DNA from: DASYHS01 sp035998295
GTDB lineage: Bacteria > Pseudomonadota > Alphaproteobacteria > Azospirillales > Azospirillaceae
Direction: 5' to 3'
Assembly: GCF_035998295.1 (NCBI RefSeq)
Contig: NZ_DASYHS010000263.1
Coordinates: 1-24,235, forward strand
DNA length: 24,235 nucleotides
Position numbers and translations under genes: made by a program. Shown here in pieces: positions 1 through 8,061 of this stretch; positions within the stretch are counted from its first letter, which is position 1, and each line of letters begins with the position of its first letter. The notes below the pieces were generated by a model. That model was not told the DNA's origin. It made no database searches and saw only the letters and a list, made by a program, of their open reading frames with translations.

Positions 1-2033
1 TGGTCGAGCAGCTCCTGCTGGCGCCGGGACAACTCCTGAAGCTCCTGCATCATCTCGCCCGCGGGGTTCTGGCCCTGCTGCATCTGGGCCATGGTCCCCG
101 CCCGCAGGTTCTCCATCAGGTTCTGGAGTTGGCTCAGCATCTGCCGGGCGGCGTCACGCGCGCCGGTCTCGGCCATCCGCCGCATCTGCTCCATCATCTG
201 CTGGAGATCCTGGCGGTCGAGCATCTGGCCCTGCATCTGCGGCGGGAGCTGCTGCATGGGCTCGCCGCGCTCCATCGCCTGTCGGAGCTGTTCCTCCATC
301 GCGTCGAGGAACTCGTTCATCGCGGTCTGCAGCTCGTCCATGAGGCGCTGGATCTCCTCGTCCGGCGCGTCGCGGTCGAGGGCGTCCATCAGCGCCTGCT
401 GGGCATCGCGGAGGCTGCGCTCGGCGAGCGAGAGCTGCCCGTCCTCGACCCGCAGCGCGAGGTCCCACAGCAGGTCCTGGACCGCGACGGCGGCCTCCCG
501 CGACCTGTCGAGGAACAGGCGGGCCACCGAGGTCCGCAATCCAAGGAAGACGACGACGTCCTCGTTGAAGAGCCCGGGCCGGACCGACAGGGCGCCGAGG
601 GTCCGAGCCACGTCCTCGCGATCCGTCTGCGGGCGGAGGGTCAGCCGCCGCCGCTGCTCGATGATGGCGCGGGCGACGGGGTGGGTGAAGACCCGCTCCG
701 GCAGTACGACGGAGACCTCCTCCGTCGTGCCGGTCTGGCCGGCGCCGTCCGTCGCCTCGACCCGGATCGTAACCGGCAGGCCGGCCCAGGGGTGGGGCGT
801 CAGGTCGTGGTAGCCGTCGCCGACGACTTCCCTTGCCCGCGGCTTGGGGCGCGGGAGGGCCAGTGCGATCGGCGTGCGGTCGATGTCGGGGTCGGCCTCC
901 GCGTCGAGGCGGATCACCGCGCCGGTCGCGACGATGCCGTAATCGTCCGCCGCCTCGTAGGCGAGGTGGAGTGCGCCGCGCTCGGCCGCTTCGGGCGGGG
1001 CCGTCAGCCTGACGGTCGGCGCCTGGTCGGCAATGACGGCGATCGGCCAGGAGCCGAGCACGGCCCCGTCCTGGTCCACCGTGATCGCCGAACCGTCGCC
1101 GACCGGCCTGGTGGCCTCGTAGCTGCCGGGCTCGATCTGCTCGAACGGGGTGCGGTTCCCGCCGGCATCCAGCGTCGGGACCGCCGTTCCGCCGGAGACG
1201 CGGGCGAGCACGACGCTGCCGGCGGGAACCCTGACCGCGGGGGTCGGGGCAGGGGCGGGGGCCGGAGCCGGGTTCGCGCCGGCCGCCGGGGCGGCCACCG
1301 TCACGTCGGCCGCCGGAGCGGCCACCATGGCGTCGGCCGCCAGGGCGGCCGGGGCATCGGGCTTCAGGAACACAGGGGGCAAGCCGGTATATTCCGGAGG
1401 CGTGACCCAGATGTCCAGGACGGGGGCGGCCGCCGGGGCAGCGGCATCGAAGCGTGGCGAGACCGCCGCCGACAGCCGCGCGCGCCAGTCCCCCCAGGAC
1501 GCCGTCGCGGCGACGAACAGGAGAATACCGACCACCGCGCGCAGGCCCATCGTATCGCGCGCCGCGAGAAGGGGGTGCGGTGCGCGAACGCGCAGCGTGC
1601 GGATCTGGGCCAGCAGACGCTCGCGATGGACGCGCCACAGCTCGGCGGTCGCCGGATCCGCCGGGCCGCCGGCAAGCACGTCCCCGAGCGCGCCGAGCGG
1701 GCGGTGCGAGAGGCCGCTGTCGCGCTCCAGCCGGCGGATCGCCTCTTGCGTTCCGGGGAACCGCAGCCCGGAGAGGCCGCGGAACAAGGCAACCGCGAAT
1801 GCCGCCGCGAAGGCGAGGAGCAGTGCCGCGTGCATCCAGCCGTCGAGGCGCGGGACGAGACCCGACAGCGCCACGGCGAGGAACAGGCCGGCAATGCCCG
1901 TAGCCGGCCACAAGGCCGGCCACAGCCTCTCCCAGGCGAGGGCCAGCCGGGCCAGCCGGAGGCGAAAGCCGGGCTCGGCCCCGGTACGACTATCGTGCCG
2001 ACGCGCGCGCCGGAAGTCCTCGTGGTCGTTCAT
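1..2033 (-). CDS. TIGR02302/DUF4175 family membrane protein, C-terminus outside the window
   Basis: Open from an ATG at 2033 through the left edge, giving 677 visible residues. Three likely membrane segments lie near residues 43-60, 67-84 and 164-180. A low-complexity Ala/Pro linker follows (about 195-260), then a region around 300-440 with motifs such as APTVRLTAPPEA and YEAADDYGIVATGAVIRLD. From about residue 560 a long Gln/Met/Glu-rich helical stretch begins that should form a coiled coil and is still running at the window edge. This layout matches TIGR02302 (DUF4175), a large inner-membrane protein family I know from alphaproteobacteria, with no established biochemical role. It starts 30 bases after the lysA stop, so it is probably the last or a late gene of the argH–lptM–lysA transcript. 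Assignment to the family is confident; no function is claimed. Confidence 0.88.
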   Translation of the reverse strand, partial: MNDHEDFRRARRHDSRTGAEPGFRLRLARLALAWERLWPALWPATGIAGLFLAVALSGLVPRLDGWMHAALLLAFAAAFAVALFRGLSGLRFPGTQEAIRRLERDSGLSHRPLGALGDVLAGGPADPATAELWRVHRERLLAQIRTLRVRAPHPLLAARDTMGLRAVVGILLFVAATASWGDWRARLSAAVSPRFDAAAPAAAPVLDIWVTPPEYTGLPPVFLKPDAPAALAADAMVAAPAADVTVAAPAAGANPAPAPAPAPTPAVRVPAGSVVLARVSGGTAVPTLDAGGNRTPFEQIEPGSYEATRPVGDGSAITVDQDGAVLGSWPIAVIADQAPTVRLTAPPEAAERGALHLAYEAADDYGIVATGAVIRLDAEADPDIDRTPIALALPRPKPRAREVVGDGYHDLTPHPWAGLPVTIRVEATDGAGQTGTTEEVSVVLPERVFTHPVARAIIEQRRRLTLRPQTDREDVARTLGALSVRPGLFNEDVVVFLGLRTSVARLFLDRSREAAVAVQDLLWDLALRVEDGQLSLAERSLRDAQQALMDALDRDAPDEEIQRLMDELQTAMNEFLDAMEEQLRQAMERGEPMQQLPPQMQGQMLDRQDLQQMMEQMRRMAETGARDAARQMLSQLQNLMENLRAGTMAQMQQGQNPAGEMMQELQELSRRQQELLD
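1282..1350. repeat. 27-bp tandem repeat inside the DUF4175 gene
   Basis: About 2.5 copies of a 27-bp unit (1282-1308, 1309-1335 and a partial 1336-1350), each starting GCCGCC and differing at a few positions. Read on the minus strand it encodes nine-residue repeats of the type D-x-x-V-AAPAA in the Ala/Pro linker. It is in frame and looks like slippage-prone low-complexity coding sequence rather than a regulatory repeat. Confidence 0.7.
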
Positions 2034-2063
2034 GGCCCCGGACGGGTCCCCAGCACCCCCTCG

Positions 2064-3323
2064 TCAGAGCCAGGCGGGGACCTCTTCCGCCGCCATCAGC
2101 TCCTCGATCGTCGGCCGTTTGCGGATCACCGCGAACTCCGACCCGTTCACCAGCACCTCGGGGGCGAGAGGCCGGGAATTGTAGGTCGACGACATCACCG
2201 CCCCATAAGCGCCGGCCGACAGGAATGCAACCAGGTCGCCGGCTCCGATCGGTGGCAACGCACGCTGCACCGCGAAGGTATCGCCGCTCTCGCAGACGGG
2301 GCCGACCACGTCCATCGGTTCCTCCGCCGCGTCCCGCGCGGGCTCGTCGACGGGCAGGATAGTATGCCAGGCGTCGTAAAGCGAGGGCCTGATGAGGTCG
2401 TTCATGGCCGCGTCCAGGATCAGGAAGTTCCTATGGACGCCGGCCTTGCGGTAGACCGTCCGCGCGACCAGGATGCCGGCGTTGCCGACCAGCGACCGGC
2501 CGGGCTCCAGGGTGACGTGGCAACCGAGACCGCCGGTCGTCGCGCGTACCAGCTCCGCATAGTCCGCGAGGGAGGGCGGCACCTCGCCGCGATAGGAAAT
2601 GCCGAGCCCGCCGCCGAGGTCGACGCGGCGGATGTCGTGGCCGTCCTCGCGCAGCGCCAGCACCAGCGCGGCGACACGCTCGAAGGCCGAGCGGAAGGGA
2701 GCGAGGTCCGTGAGCTGACTGCCGATATGGACCGCGACCGATACCGGCCGCACGCCGGGCAGGGACGCCGCCCGGGCGTAGACCGAGCGTGCCAGCTCCA
2801 TGTCGACGCCGAACTTGTTCTCCTTGCGCCCGGTCGAAATCTTGGCGTGGGTAAGGGCGTCGACATCGGGATTGACCCGGACCGCGGTGTCGGCGACGAC
2901 CCCCATGGATGCCGCGACCTCGCTCAGGGCCTCGAGTTCCGGCAGGGACTCGACGTTGGTCTGGTAGATACCCAGCCCGAGCGCCGTCCGCATCTCGGCG
3001 CGGGTCTTGCCGACGCCCGAGAAGACGATGCGGGACGCCGGCACCCCGGCCGCGAGCGCGCGCTTCAACTCGCCCACGGACACGACGTCGGCGCCGGCGC
3101 CGAGCCGGGCCAGGGTCCGGATCACCGCGAGGTTCGAGTTGGCCTTGAGCGCATAGCAGATCGAGGCGTCCATGCCGGCAAACGCATCGGCATAGGCGCG
3201 ATAGGCGGATTCCAGCGCGGCGGTCGAATAGCAGTAGAAGGGCGTGCCCACCCGTTCGGCGATGGCCGGCAGGGGGACGGATTCGGCATGCAGGACGCCG
3301 TTGCGATAGGTGAATGCGCTCAT
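2064..3323 (-). CDS. lysA: Diaminopimelate decarboxylase
   Basis: 419 residues, the usual length for LysA. This PLP-dependent fold-type III enzyme converts meso-diaminopimelate to L-lysine in the cytoplasm, the last step of lysine synthesis. Visible family motifs are CYALKAN (PLP lysine K60), HIGSQ with H199, DLGGGLGI around 235-242, the phosphate-binding EPGRS at 273-277, CESGD at 344-348 (catalytic Cys and substrate-binding residues) and the C-terminal GAYGAVMSSTYNSRP. The ATG at 3323 overlaps the stop of the upstream small lipoprotein gene by four bases (ATGA), which fixes the start and implies translational coupling. It lies third in the argH–lptM–lysA–DUF4175 operon, an arrangement I recognise from other alphaproteobacteria. 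Confidence 0.97.
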   Translation of the reverse strand: MSAFTYRNGVLHAESVPLPAIAERVGTPFYCYSTAALESAYRAYADAFAGMDASICYALKANSNLAVIRTLARLGAGADVVSVGELKRALAAGVPASRIVFSGVGKTRAEMRTALGLGIYQTNVESLPELEALSEVAASMGVVADTAVRVNPDVDALTHAKISTGRKENKFGVDMELARSVYARAASLPGVRPVSVAVHIGSQLTDLAPFRSAFERVAALVLALREDGHDIRRVDLGGGLGISYRGEVPPSLADYAELVRATTGGLGCHVTLEPGRSLVGNAGILVARTVYRKAGVHRNFLILDAAMNDLIRPSLYDAWHTILPVDEPARDAAEEPMDVVGPVCESGDTFAVQRALPPIGAGDLVAFLSAGAYGAVMSSTYNSRPLAPEVLVNGSEFAVIRKRPTIEELMAAEEVPAWL

Positions 3324-3511
3324 GGCGTTTCAGGCCTGGTCCGGGTCTCGGGCTCGTTTCGGGGGTTCGGGTAGGTGCGCGGGAAGCGGGTCGGGTCGGT
3401 GCCTACCGGCGGACGCAGCGCGCCGGGCTTCTTGCCGCAGGCGGCCAGCCCGAGCATGGCCGGGGCCAGCAGCAGAGCCAGCGCGGCGCGGCGCGACAGC
3501 GGGCCGCTCAC
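3320..3511 (-). CDS. lptM: Small lipoprotein, LptM (YifL)-like
   Basis: 63 residues starting at a GTG (3511) that overlaps the argH TGA; its own TGA overlaps the lysA ATG. The protein has a short Arg-containing n-region, a hydrophobic stretch and a lipobox LAAC with the lipidated cysteine at residue 25, followed by GKKP and a short Pro/Arg-rich tail without predicted fold. This fits the LptM/YifL family, small outer-membrane lipoproteins that in enterobacteria assist maturation of the LptDE lipopolysaccharide translocon, and lysA adjacency is typical of the family. The tail is too short and degenerate for sequence proof, so the name rests on lipobox, size and context. It is too short to stand out as an ORF and is hidden in a long open frame. 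Confidence 0.8.
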   Translation of the reverse strand: MSGPLSRRAALALLLAPAMLGLAACGKKPGALRPPVGTDPTRFPRTYPNPRNEPETRTRPETP

Positions 3512-4917
3512 AAGAAGCGCTCCCGGGCCGCCGCCGCGGCGCGGCGGACATTGTCGGGCGCCGTGCCGCCGAGGCTGGTGCGGCTCGCAACCGACGCGTC
3601 GACGCCCAAAACGTCGAAGATGGCCGCGGTGATGCGCGGCTCCACCCCGCGCATCGCCTCCAGGTCGAGCTGGTCGAGACGGCAGTCCTTCTCCTCCGCG
3701 AGCCGGACGATGCGGCCGGTCACATGGTGCGCCTGGCGGAACGGCAGCCCCAGTACGCGGACCAGCCAGTCCGCGAGGTCGGTCGCGGTGATGAAGCCGC
3801 GTTCGGTCGCCGCGCGCATGCGTTCCCTGCGTGGTGAAAGGTCGCGGACCATGCCGGTCGCGGCCGCGATCGTGAGGGCGAGAGTATCGTCCGTCTCGAA
3901 GACCGGCTCCTTGTCCTCCTGCATGTCCTTGGAATAGGCGAGCGGCAGGCCCTTCATGGTGACGAGCAGGCCGTTCAGCGCCCCGATCACGCGGCCGGCC
4001 TTCGCGCGGACCAGCTCGGCGGCATCCGGGTTCTTCTTCTGCGGCATGATCGAGCTGCCGGTCGTGAACGCGTCGGACAGGCGCACGAAGCCGAAGGGAT
4101 CGGTGCACCACAGCACGATCTCCTCGGCGAAGCGCGACAGGTGCACGGCCGCGATCGAGGCCGCCGACAGGTACTCGAGCGCGAAGTCGCGGTCGGACAC
4201 GGCATCGAGCGAGTTGGCGGTCGGCCGGTCGAACCCCAGCGCGGACGCCGTCGCCTCCCGGTCGATCGGGAACGAGGTGCCGGCCAGCGCCGCCGAGCCG
4301 AGCGGGCATTCGTTCAGCCGCGCGCGGGCATCGCGGAAGCGGCCGCGGTCGCGCCCGAACATCTCGACATAGGCGAGCAGGTGGTGCCCGAACGTCACCG
4401 GCTGGGCGGTCTGGAGATGAGTGTAACCCGGCATCACGGTGTCCGCATGGGCTTCGGCCTGCTGGATCAGCGCCTCCTGCAGCCCGGCGAGCCCGGCGTC
4501 CAGCCGGTCGATCGCGTCGCGGACCCAGAGCCGGAAGTCGGTCGCGACCTGGTCGTTGCGCGAGCGCGCGGTATGCAGCCGGCCGGCCGGCTCGCCGATC
4601 AGCTCCGCCAGCCGCGCCTCGACGTTCATGTGGATGTCCTCGAGCTCCGTCTTGAACTCGAAGTCGCCCCGGGCGATCTCTTCGGCGATGCGGTCGAGGC
4701 CTTCCTGGATTTTGCCGGCATCGTCGCGCGAGATGATGCCGCAATCCGCGAGCATGGCGGCATGCGCCTTGGAGCCGGCTATGTCCTGCGCCGCGAGCCT
4801 CTGGTCGAAGCCGATCGAAGCGTTTATGCGTTCCATGATCGCGGCGGGGCCGCGGGCGAAGCGCCCGCCCCAGAGCTGGTTGGCGGCGGACGGGCTGTCG
4901 GGTCTGGTCTCGGTCAT
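3508..4917 (-). CDS. argH: Argininosuccinate lyase
   Basis: 469 residues from the ATG at 4917. A GTG at 4926 would add three residues, but no good ribosome site is visible for either start. The enzyme cleaves argininosuccinate to arginine and fumarate, the last step of arginine synthesis, as a cytoplasmic homotetramer of the fumarase/aspartase superfamily. Signatures seen: LWGGRF at 15-20, HTARSRNDQV around 115-124, GYTHLQTAQP with H167, and the superfamily loop GSSIMPQKKNPD at 287-298 carrying the catalytic serine. It heads the operon with the lptM-like gene and lysA. Only 29 bases separate it from the divergent tlpA gene, so its promoter must lie partly inside tlpA. Confidence 0.97.
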   Translation of the reverse strand: MTETRPDSPSAANQLWGGRFARGPAAIMERINASIGFDQRLAAQDIAGSKAHAAMLADCGIISRDDAGKIQEGLDRIAEEIARGDFEFKTELEDIHMNVEARLAELIGEPAGRLHTARSRNDQVATDFRLWVRDAIDRLDAGLAGLQEALIQQAEAHADTVMPGYTHLQTAQPVTFGHHLLAYVEMFGRDRGRFRDARARLNECPLGSAALAGTSFPIDREATASALGFDRPTANSLDAVSDRDFALEYLSAASIAAVHLSRFAEEIVLWCTDPFGFVRLSDAFTTGSSIMPQKKNPDAAELVRAKAGRVIGALNGLLVTMKGLPLAYSKDMQEDKEPVFETDDTLALTIAAATGMVRDLSPRRERMRAATERGFITATDLADWLVRVLGLPFRQAHHVTGRIVRLAEEKDCRLDQLDLEAMRGVEPRITAAIFDVLGVDASVASRTSLGGTAPDNVRRAAAAARERFL

Positions 4918-4946
4918 GGATCGCACGGAAGTGAGAGGAAGAGGGC

Positions 4947-5606
4947 GTGGTCGCGAGGCTCGTCAGTATGCGGAAAATGGTGGCCGCCGCAATGCTCCTG
5001 GCCCTGGTGGCGGCCGTGGTCGGGGCGAGCGGCTGGTGGTTCGGGCCCGGTGCCGGGCCGGCGGCTCCGGCAAGCGGCGAGATGGCGAAGTTCCGCGAGA
5101 CGCGGCCGCCGACTTCGGTGGCCGGTTTCGCCTTCGTGGATGGCGAGGGCCGGCCCGTCGCGATCGACGATTTCCGCGGCCGGGTCGTCCTGCTGAACCT
5201 GTGGGCGACCTGGTGCGCGCCTTGCGTGCGCGAGATGCCGGCGCTCGACCGGCTCCAGGCCCGGCTTGGCGGCCCGGAATTCGAGGTGGTCGCATTGTCG
5301 CTCGACCGCGGCGGCCGCGACCAGGTGGTCCCTTTCCTGGAGGGGCTCGGCGTCGAGAACCTCGCCATCTATCTCGATCCCGGCTCGGCGGCGATGCGCG
5401 AACTTTCGGCGCGCGGGCTGCCGACCACGCTGCTGATCGATCGGGAGGGCCGCGAGGTGGGGCGTCTCGAAGGGGCGGCCGAGTGGGGGTCGCCCGACGC
5501 GTTGCGATTGATCGAACACTATCTTGGTGAAGCGGAGCTCGGCGAGGCGGGAGCCTACGATGCCTCCGCCAGCAGGTATCCCCCCGACCCCGGCAGCGGC
5601 GCGTAG
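4947..5606 (+). CDS. tlpA: TlpA-family thiol-disulfide oxidoreductase, membrane-anchored periplasmic
   Basis: 219 residues from a GTG at 4947, chosen because AGGA lies seven bases upstream; an ATG at 4968 would remove seven residues. An uncleaved signal anchor (about residues 11-32) is followed by a thioredoxin-like domain with the redox motif WCAPC at 89-93 and the cis-proline loop GLPTT (P159). Proteins of this family act as periplasmic reductants, for example in cytochrome c or oxidase copper-centre assembly; which client applies here is not visible. A tlpA gene divergent from argH is familiar from rhizobia and relatives. The C-terminal tail of roughly 30 residues is polar and overlaps the convergent downstream gene by 52 bases. 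Confidence 0.92.
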   Translation: MVARLVSMRKMVAAAMLLALVAAVVGASGWWFGPGAGPAAPASGEMAKFRETRPPTSVAGFAFVDGEGRPVAIDDFRGRVVLLNLWATWCAPCVREMPALDRLQARLGGPEFEVVALSLDRGGRDQVVPFLEGLGVENLAIYLDPGSAAMRELSARGLPTTLLIDREGREVGRLEGAAEWGSPDALRLIEHYLGEAELGEAGAYDASASRYPPDPGSGA

Positions 5607-7099
5607 TTCAGGGCGGCGCCCCTGGCCGCCAGCACGGTGCGCAGGACCGGCGTCGCCACGACCTCGCCGGGTGCCGCCCGGGCGAGCGCCAGGGCGGCCG
5701 ACGCCGCGGGGGCGGGATGAATGCCGCCGGGCCGCGGCTCGACCGCGATCGTCAGTCCGCACCCGGCGACCATGCCGGCCGGTTCGGGGCTTGCGCGGAT
5801 CGCATCCCGGATCGCGCGCGCGGCGTCCAGGGCCGTCTCCAGGGCAACGAAGCCGGCGGTAACGGCGGTGCCGTCCCGCGTGAAGCCACGTCCGCCGAAG
5901 GCGCCGACGACGGCTTCGATCACGGGCGCGTGGGAAGGGTGCAGAGGCGCCACCGCGAGCACGACGAGGTTGCCGGCCCGCCCGCCGGCCCGACCCCCGG
6001 CGGCCGCCGCTTCGATCCAGGCGGCCAGCGCGGGACCGAGTTCGGCGCCGGCGCCCTTATCGCCGCTTGCGAGAGCGGTCAGGTCCTCGCGGCCGGCGCG
6101 GTAAAGGGCCTGGGCCTCGGGTGCCAGCAGCAGGTCGTCCAGGGCGGCCGCGAACCGCGACGCCTCGTCCTCCCGCTCCCCGAGCAGCAGCAGGCAGTCC
6201 GTGACGGGGTCGCGCCCGGACGCCCCGCCGGACCGGCGGGCATGCTCCGCGGCCGCGCCGGCGGCGTAGAGGCGGATCCCGAGCCGGGTCGCCTCGTCCG
6301 AGACCGTGTCCGGCATCTCGCCGTCGGTTCGGGCGAGTGCGTCCGCGAGCAGCCGGAGCACCGGGAACAGCGAATTCCGGTCGGGGGGCACGGCCGCGGC
6401 ATCCGTCGATGCCATATCCGCCGGCGCCGCCTCCATCGATGGAGCTTCCGCCGACGGAGCTTCCGCCGGGACTGCCGGCACGGGCAAGGGCTCGCGCGTC
6501 CGTTCCGGCGGCGGCGCCGCAGCCGGATCCAGGCGGTTCAGTTCCCGGACCAGCAGCAGGCCGGCTGCAATCAGCACCGCGACCGCGACGGCGGAGGATG
6601 AGGCGCCGGACGTGCCGCCGCCGTCCGAGACGGCGTGCTGCATCGTGAGGAAGCCGAGGCACAGCGTCGCGATGCCTGCCAGCGCACCCTTCAGCAGTTG
6701 GCGTCCGGACGGCCGACGTGCGGGGGCGTCCGCCGGGACGAGGGGCGGCGGGATCGGCGGCAGGCCTTCCGCGATATCGTCCGCATTGCCGGGGCGCATG
6801 GGGAGGGCGCGCGCGGCGGACGGCCGGGGAACGCCCGGCCGCGAGGCGAGAAGGTCGAACTCCGGCACGTCGGATTTCTGGGCCCGGTAGGCGACGAAAG
6901 GCCTCGCGGCGCCGGAGCCGTCCGTCCGCTCGACGAGGATGCGGACCGCCTCGACCTCGGGCCGGGCGAAACAGGCGCGCCCGCGATGAAGCGCTTCGTC
7001 ACGCGGCGCGTCGACGAGGGTGTCGAGCAGTTCCCAACGTCCGCGGACATAGCCGTAGATTTCCGCCGTCCGTGCCGGCGTCACGCTGCCGTCCGCCAT
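5555..7099 (-). CDS. Two-TM protein with degenerate class III nucleotide-cyclase-like C-terminal domain
   Basis: 514 residues. I do not recognise it as a named family. Layout: a small N-terminal domain (about 12-75, beginning YGYVRGRWELLDTL), a Pro-rich linker, two membrane segments (about 136-153 and 168-185), an Ala/Pro/Glu-rich linker (190-240), a helical region (245-370), and a C-terminal domain (376-500). In the last, TRDGTAVTAGFVALETALDA, then ARAIRDAI and later LALARAAPGEVVATPVLR follow the pattern of class III adenylate cyclases (GDG-x-MAVF, DA-x-x-A-x-xIQ, A-x-PGE-V/I-xVS). The first metal aspartate strand (usually F-x-DIxGFT) reads NLVVLAVAPLHPSH, so the catalytic site looks lost. 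It may be a membrane receptor or scaffold of cyclase descent. The ATG at 7099 follows GAGAG. Its 3' end overlaps tlpA. Confidence 0.72.
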   Translation of the reverse strand: MADGSVTPARTAEIYGYVRGRWELLDTLVDAPRDEALHRGRACFARPEVEAVRILVERTDGSGAARPFVAYRAQKSDVPEFDLLASRPGVPRPSAARALPMRPGNADDIAEGLPPIPPPLVPADAPARRPSGRQLLKGALAGIATLCLGFLTMQHAVSDGGGTSGASSSAVAVAVLIAAGLLLVRELNRLDPAAAPPPERTREPLPVPAVPAEAPSAEAPSMEAAPADMASTDAAAVPPDRNSLFPVLRLLADALARTDGEMPDTVSDEATRLGIRLYAAGAAAEHARRSGGASGRDPVTDCLLLLGEREDEASRFAAALDDLLLAPEAQALYRAGREDLTALASGDKGAGAELGPALAAWIEAAAAGGRAGGRAGNLVVLAVAPLHPSHAPVIEAVVGAFGGRGFTRDGTAVTAGFVALETALDAARAIRDAIRASPEPAGMVAGCGLTIAVEPRPGGIHPAPAASAALALARAAPGEVVATPVLRTVLAARGAALNYAPLPGSGGYLLAEAS

Positions 7100-7124
7100 C
7101 CGACACTCTCGAGACAGATATAGA

Positions 7125-7162
7125 CGGTACCCATTCTAGCGTGCAGGTACCGCCCATGTCTC
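7125..7162 (-). promoter_or_regulatory. Candidate promoter with inverted repeat, upstream of the cyclase-like gene
   Basis: On the minus strand GAGACA (7157-7162) and TAGAAT (7133-7138) are separated by 18 bases, a fair sigma-70-like pair. The -10 lies in the loop of a 7-bp perfect inverted repeat, CGGTACC (7125-7131) and GGTACCG (7146-7152). The hairpin could also act at the 3' end of hbd. Start would fall near 7126, leaving about 27 bases before the ATG at 7099. Confidence 0.4.
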
Positions 7163-7165
7163 GTC

Positions 7166-8038
7166 TCAGCGGGTCGGGACCGGCGGGTTCTTGCTGTAGT
7201 CGTAGAAGCCGCGGCCGCATTTGCGGCCTACCCAGCCCGCCTCGACATATTTCACGAGCAGCGGGCAAGGCCGGTACTTGCTGTCGGCCAGTCCTTCGTA
7301 AAGGACGTTCATGATCGCGAGGCAGGTATCGAGCCCGATGAAGTCCGCAAGTTCGAGCGGCCCCATGGGATGGTTCGCGCCGAGCCTCATCGCGGTGTCG
7401 ATCGCCTCGACCGAGCCTACCCCCTCGTAGAGGGTGTAGACGGCCTCGTTGATCATCGGGAGCAGAATGCGGTTGACGATGAACGCCGGAAAGTCCTCGG
7501 CGACCGCCGCGGTCTTGCCCAGCGCCGCCGTCAGGTCCCGGACGGCCCGGAACGTGTCCTCGTCGGTCGCGATGCCGCGGATCAGCTCGACCAGCTGCAT
7601 CACCGGCACGGGGTTCATGAAGTGCATGCCCATGAACTTGTGCGGCCGGTCGGTACAGGCGGCGAGCCGGGTGATCGAGATCGACGAGGTGTTCGTCGCG
7701 ACCAGCGCGTCGGGATTGAGATGCGGCACGAGCGCCTTGAAGATCGAGCGCTTGACCTCCTCGTTCTCGGTCGCGGCCTCGATCACGAGGTCGCAATCCC
7801 CGAACATCGCGAGGTCGGAGCCGGTCGTGATCCGGGCCATCGTGGCCTGTCTCTCGGTTTCGGCCACCTTGCCCTTGGCGACCTGCCGCTCGAGGTTGCG
7901 GTCGATACCGGCGACGGCGTTCGCCAGCGCGTCCCCGTCGATGTCCGACAGTTTCACCTCGAAGCCCGAAAGCGCGCAGACATGGGCGATCCCGCTGCCC
8001 ATCTGTCCGGCCCCGATGACGCCGATCCTCTGGATCAT
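7166..8038 (-). CDS. hbdA: 3-hydroxybutyryl-CoA dehydrogenase (3-hydroxyacyl-CoA dehydrogenase family)
   Basis: 290 residues, full length for the short single-function family. It oxidises or forms 3-hydroxybutyryl-CoA/acetoacetyl-CoA with NAD(P), in the cytoplasm. The Rossmann motif GVIGAGQMGSGIA is at 6-18, followed by SDIDGDAL with the acidic residue at the end of the second strand. The catalytic set fits S118 (NTSSISI), H139 (MHFMNPVPVMQLVE) and N189 (VNRILLPMINEA). The C-terminal domain carries HPMGPLELADFIGLDT and GRKCGRGFYDY. The start has GGGGATTGAG just upstream. It lies 31 bases after etfA, behind a hairpin, so it may be transcribed with etfBA at reduced level. In this neighbourhood it likely serves C4 acyl-CoA or polyhydroxybutyrate metabolism feeding the ethylmalonyl-CoA pathway; cofactor preference cannot be read from sequence alone. 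Confidence 0.95.
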   Translation of the reverse strand: MIQRIGVIGAGQMGSGIAHVCALSGFEVKLSDIDGDALANAVAGIDRNLERQVAKGKVAETERQATMARITTGSDLAMFGDCDLVIEAATENEEVKRSIFKALVPHLNPDALVATNTSSISITRLAACTDRPHKFMGMHFMNPVPVMQLVELIRGIATDEDTFRAVRDLTAALGKTAAVAEDFPAFIVNRILLPMINEAVYTLYEGVGSVEAIDTAMRLGANHPMGPLELADFIGLDTCLAIMNVLYEGLADSKYRPCPLLVKYVEAGWVGRKCGRGFYDYSKNPPVPTR

Positions 8039-8061
8039 CTCAATCCCCTGCGCAAGTCGTC

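Noticed and set aside
129..3374. Long plus-strand open frame of 1081 codons, and overlapping frames at 91-813, 154-1923 and 1150-2184
   Set aside because: They lie opposite or out of frame with the DUF4175 and lysA genes; composition is Arg/Gly/Pro/Ala-rich without domains, as expected for shadow frames in high-GC DNA.
3320..5368. Minus-strand open frame of 682 codons
   Set aside because: Only its last 63 codons (from GTG 3511) encode a plausible protein, the lipoprotein; the rest is a shadow of argH and tlpA.
6432..6470. Palindrome TCCATCGATGGA and a 15-bp direct repeat (6441-6470)
   Set aside because: They are inside the Ala/Pro/Glu-rich linker of the cyclase-like gene and are explained by repetitive coding sequence.
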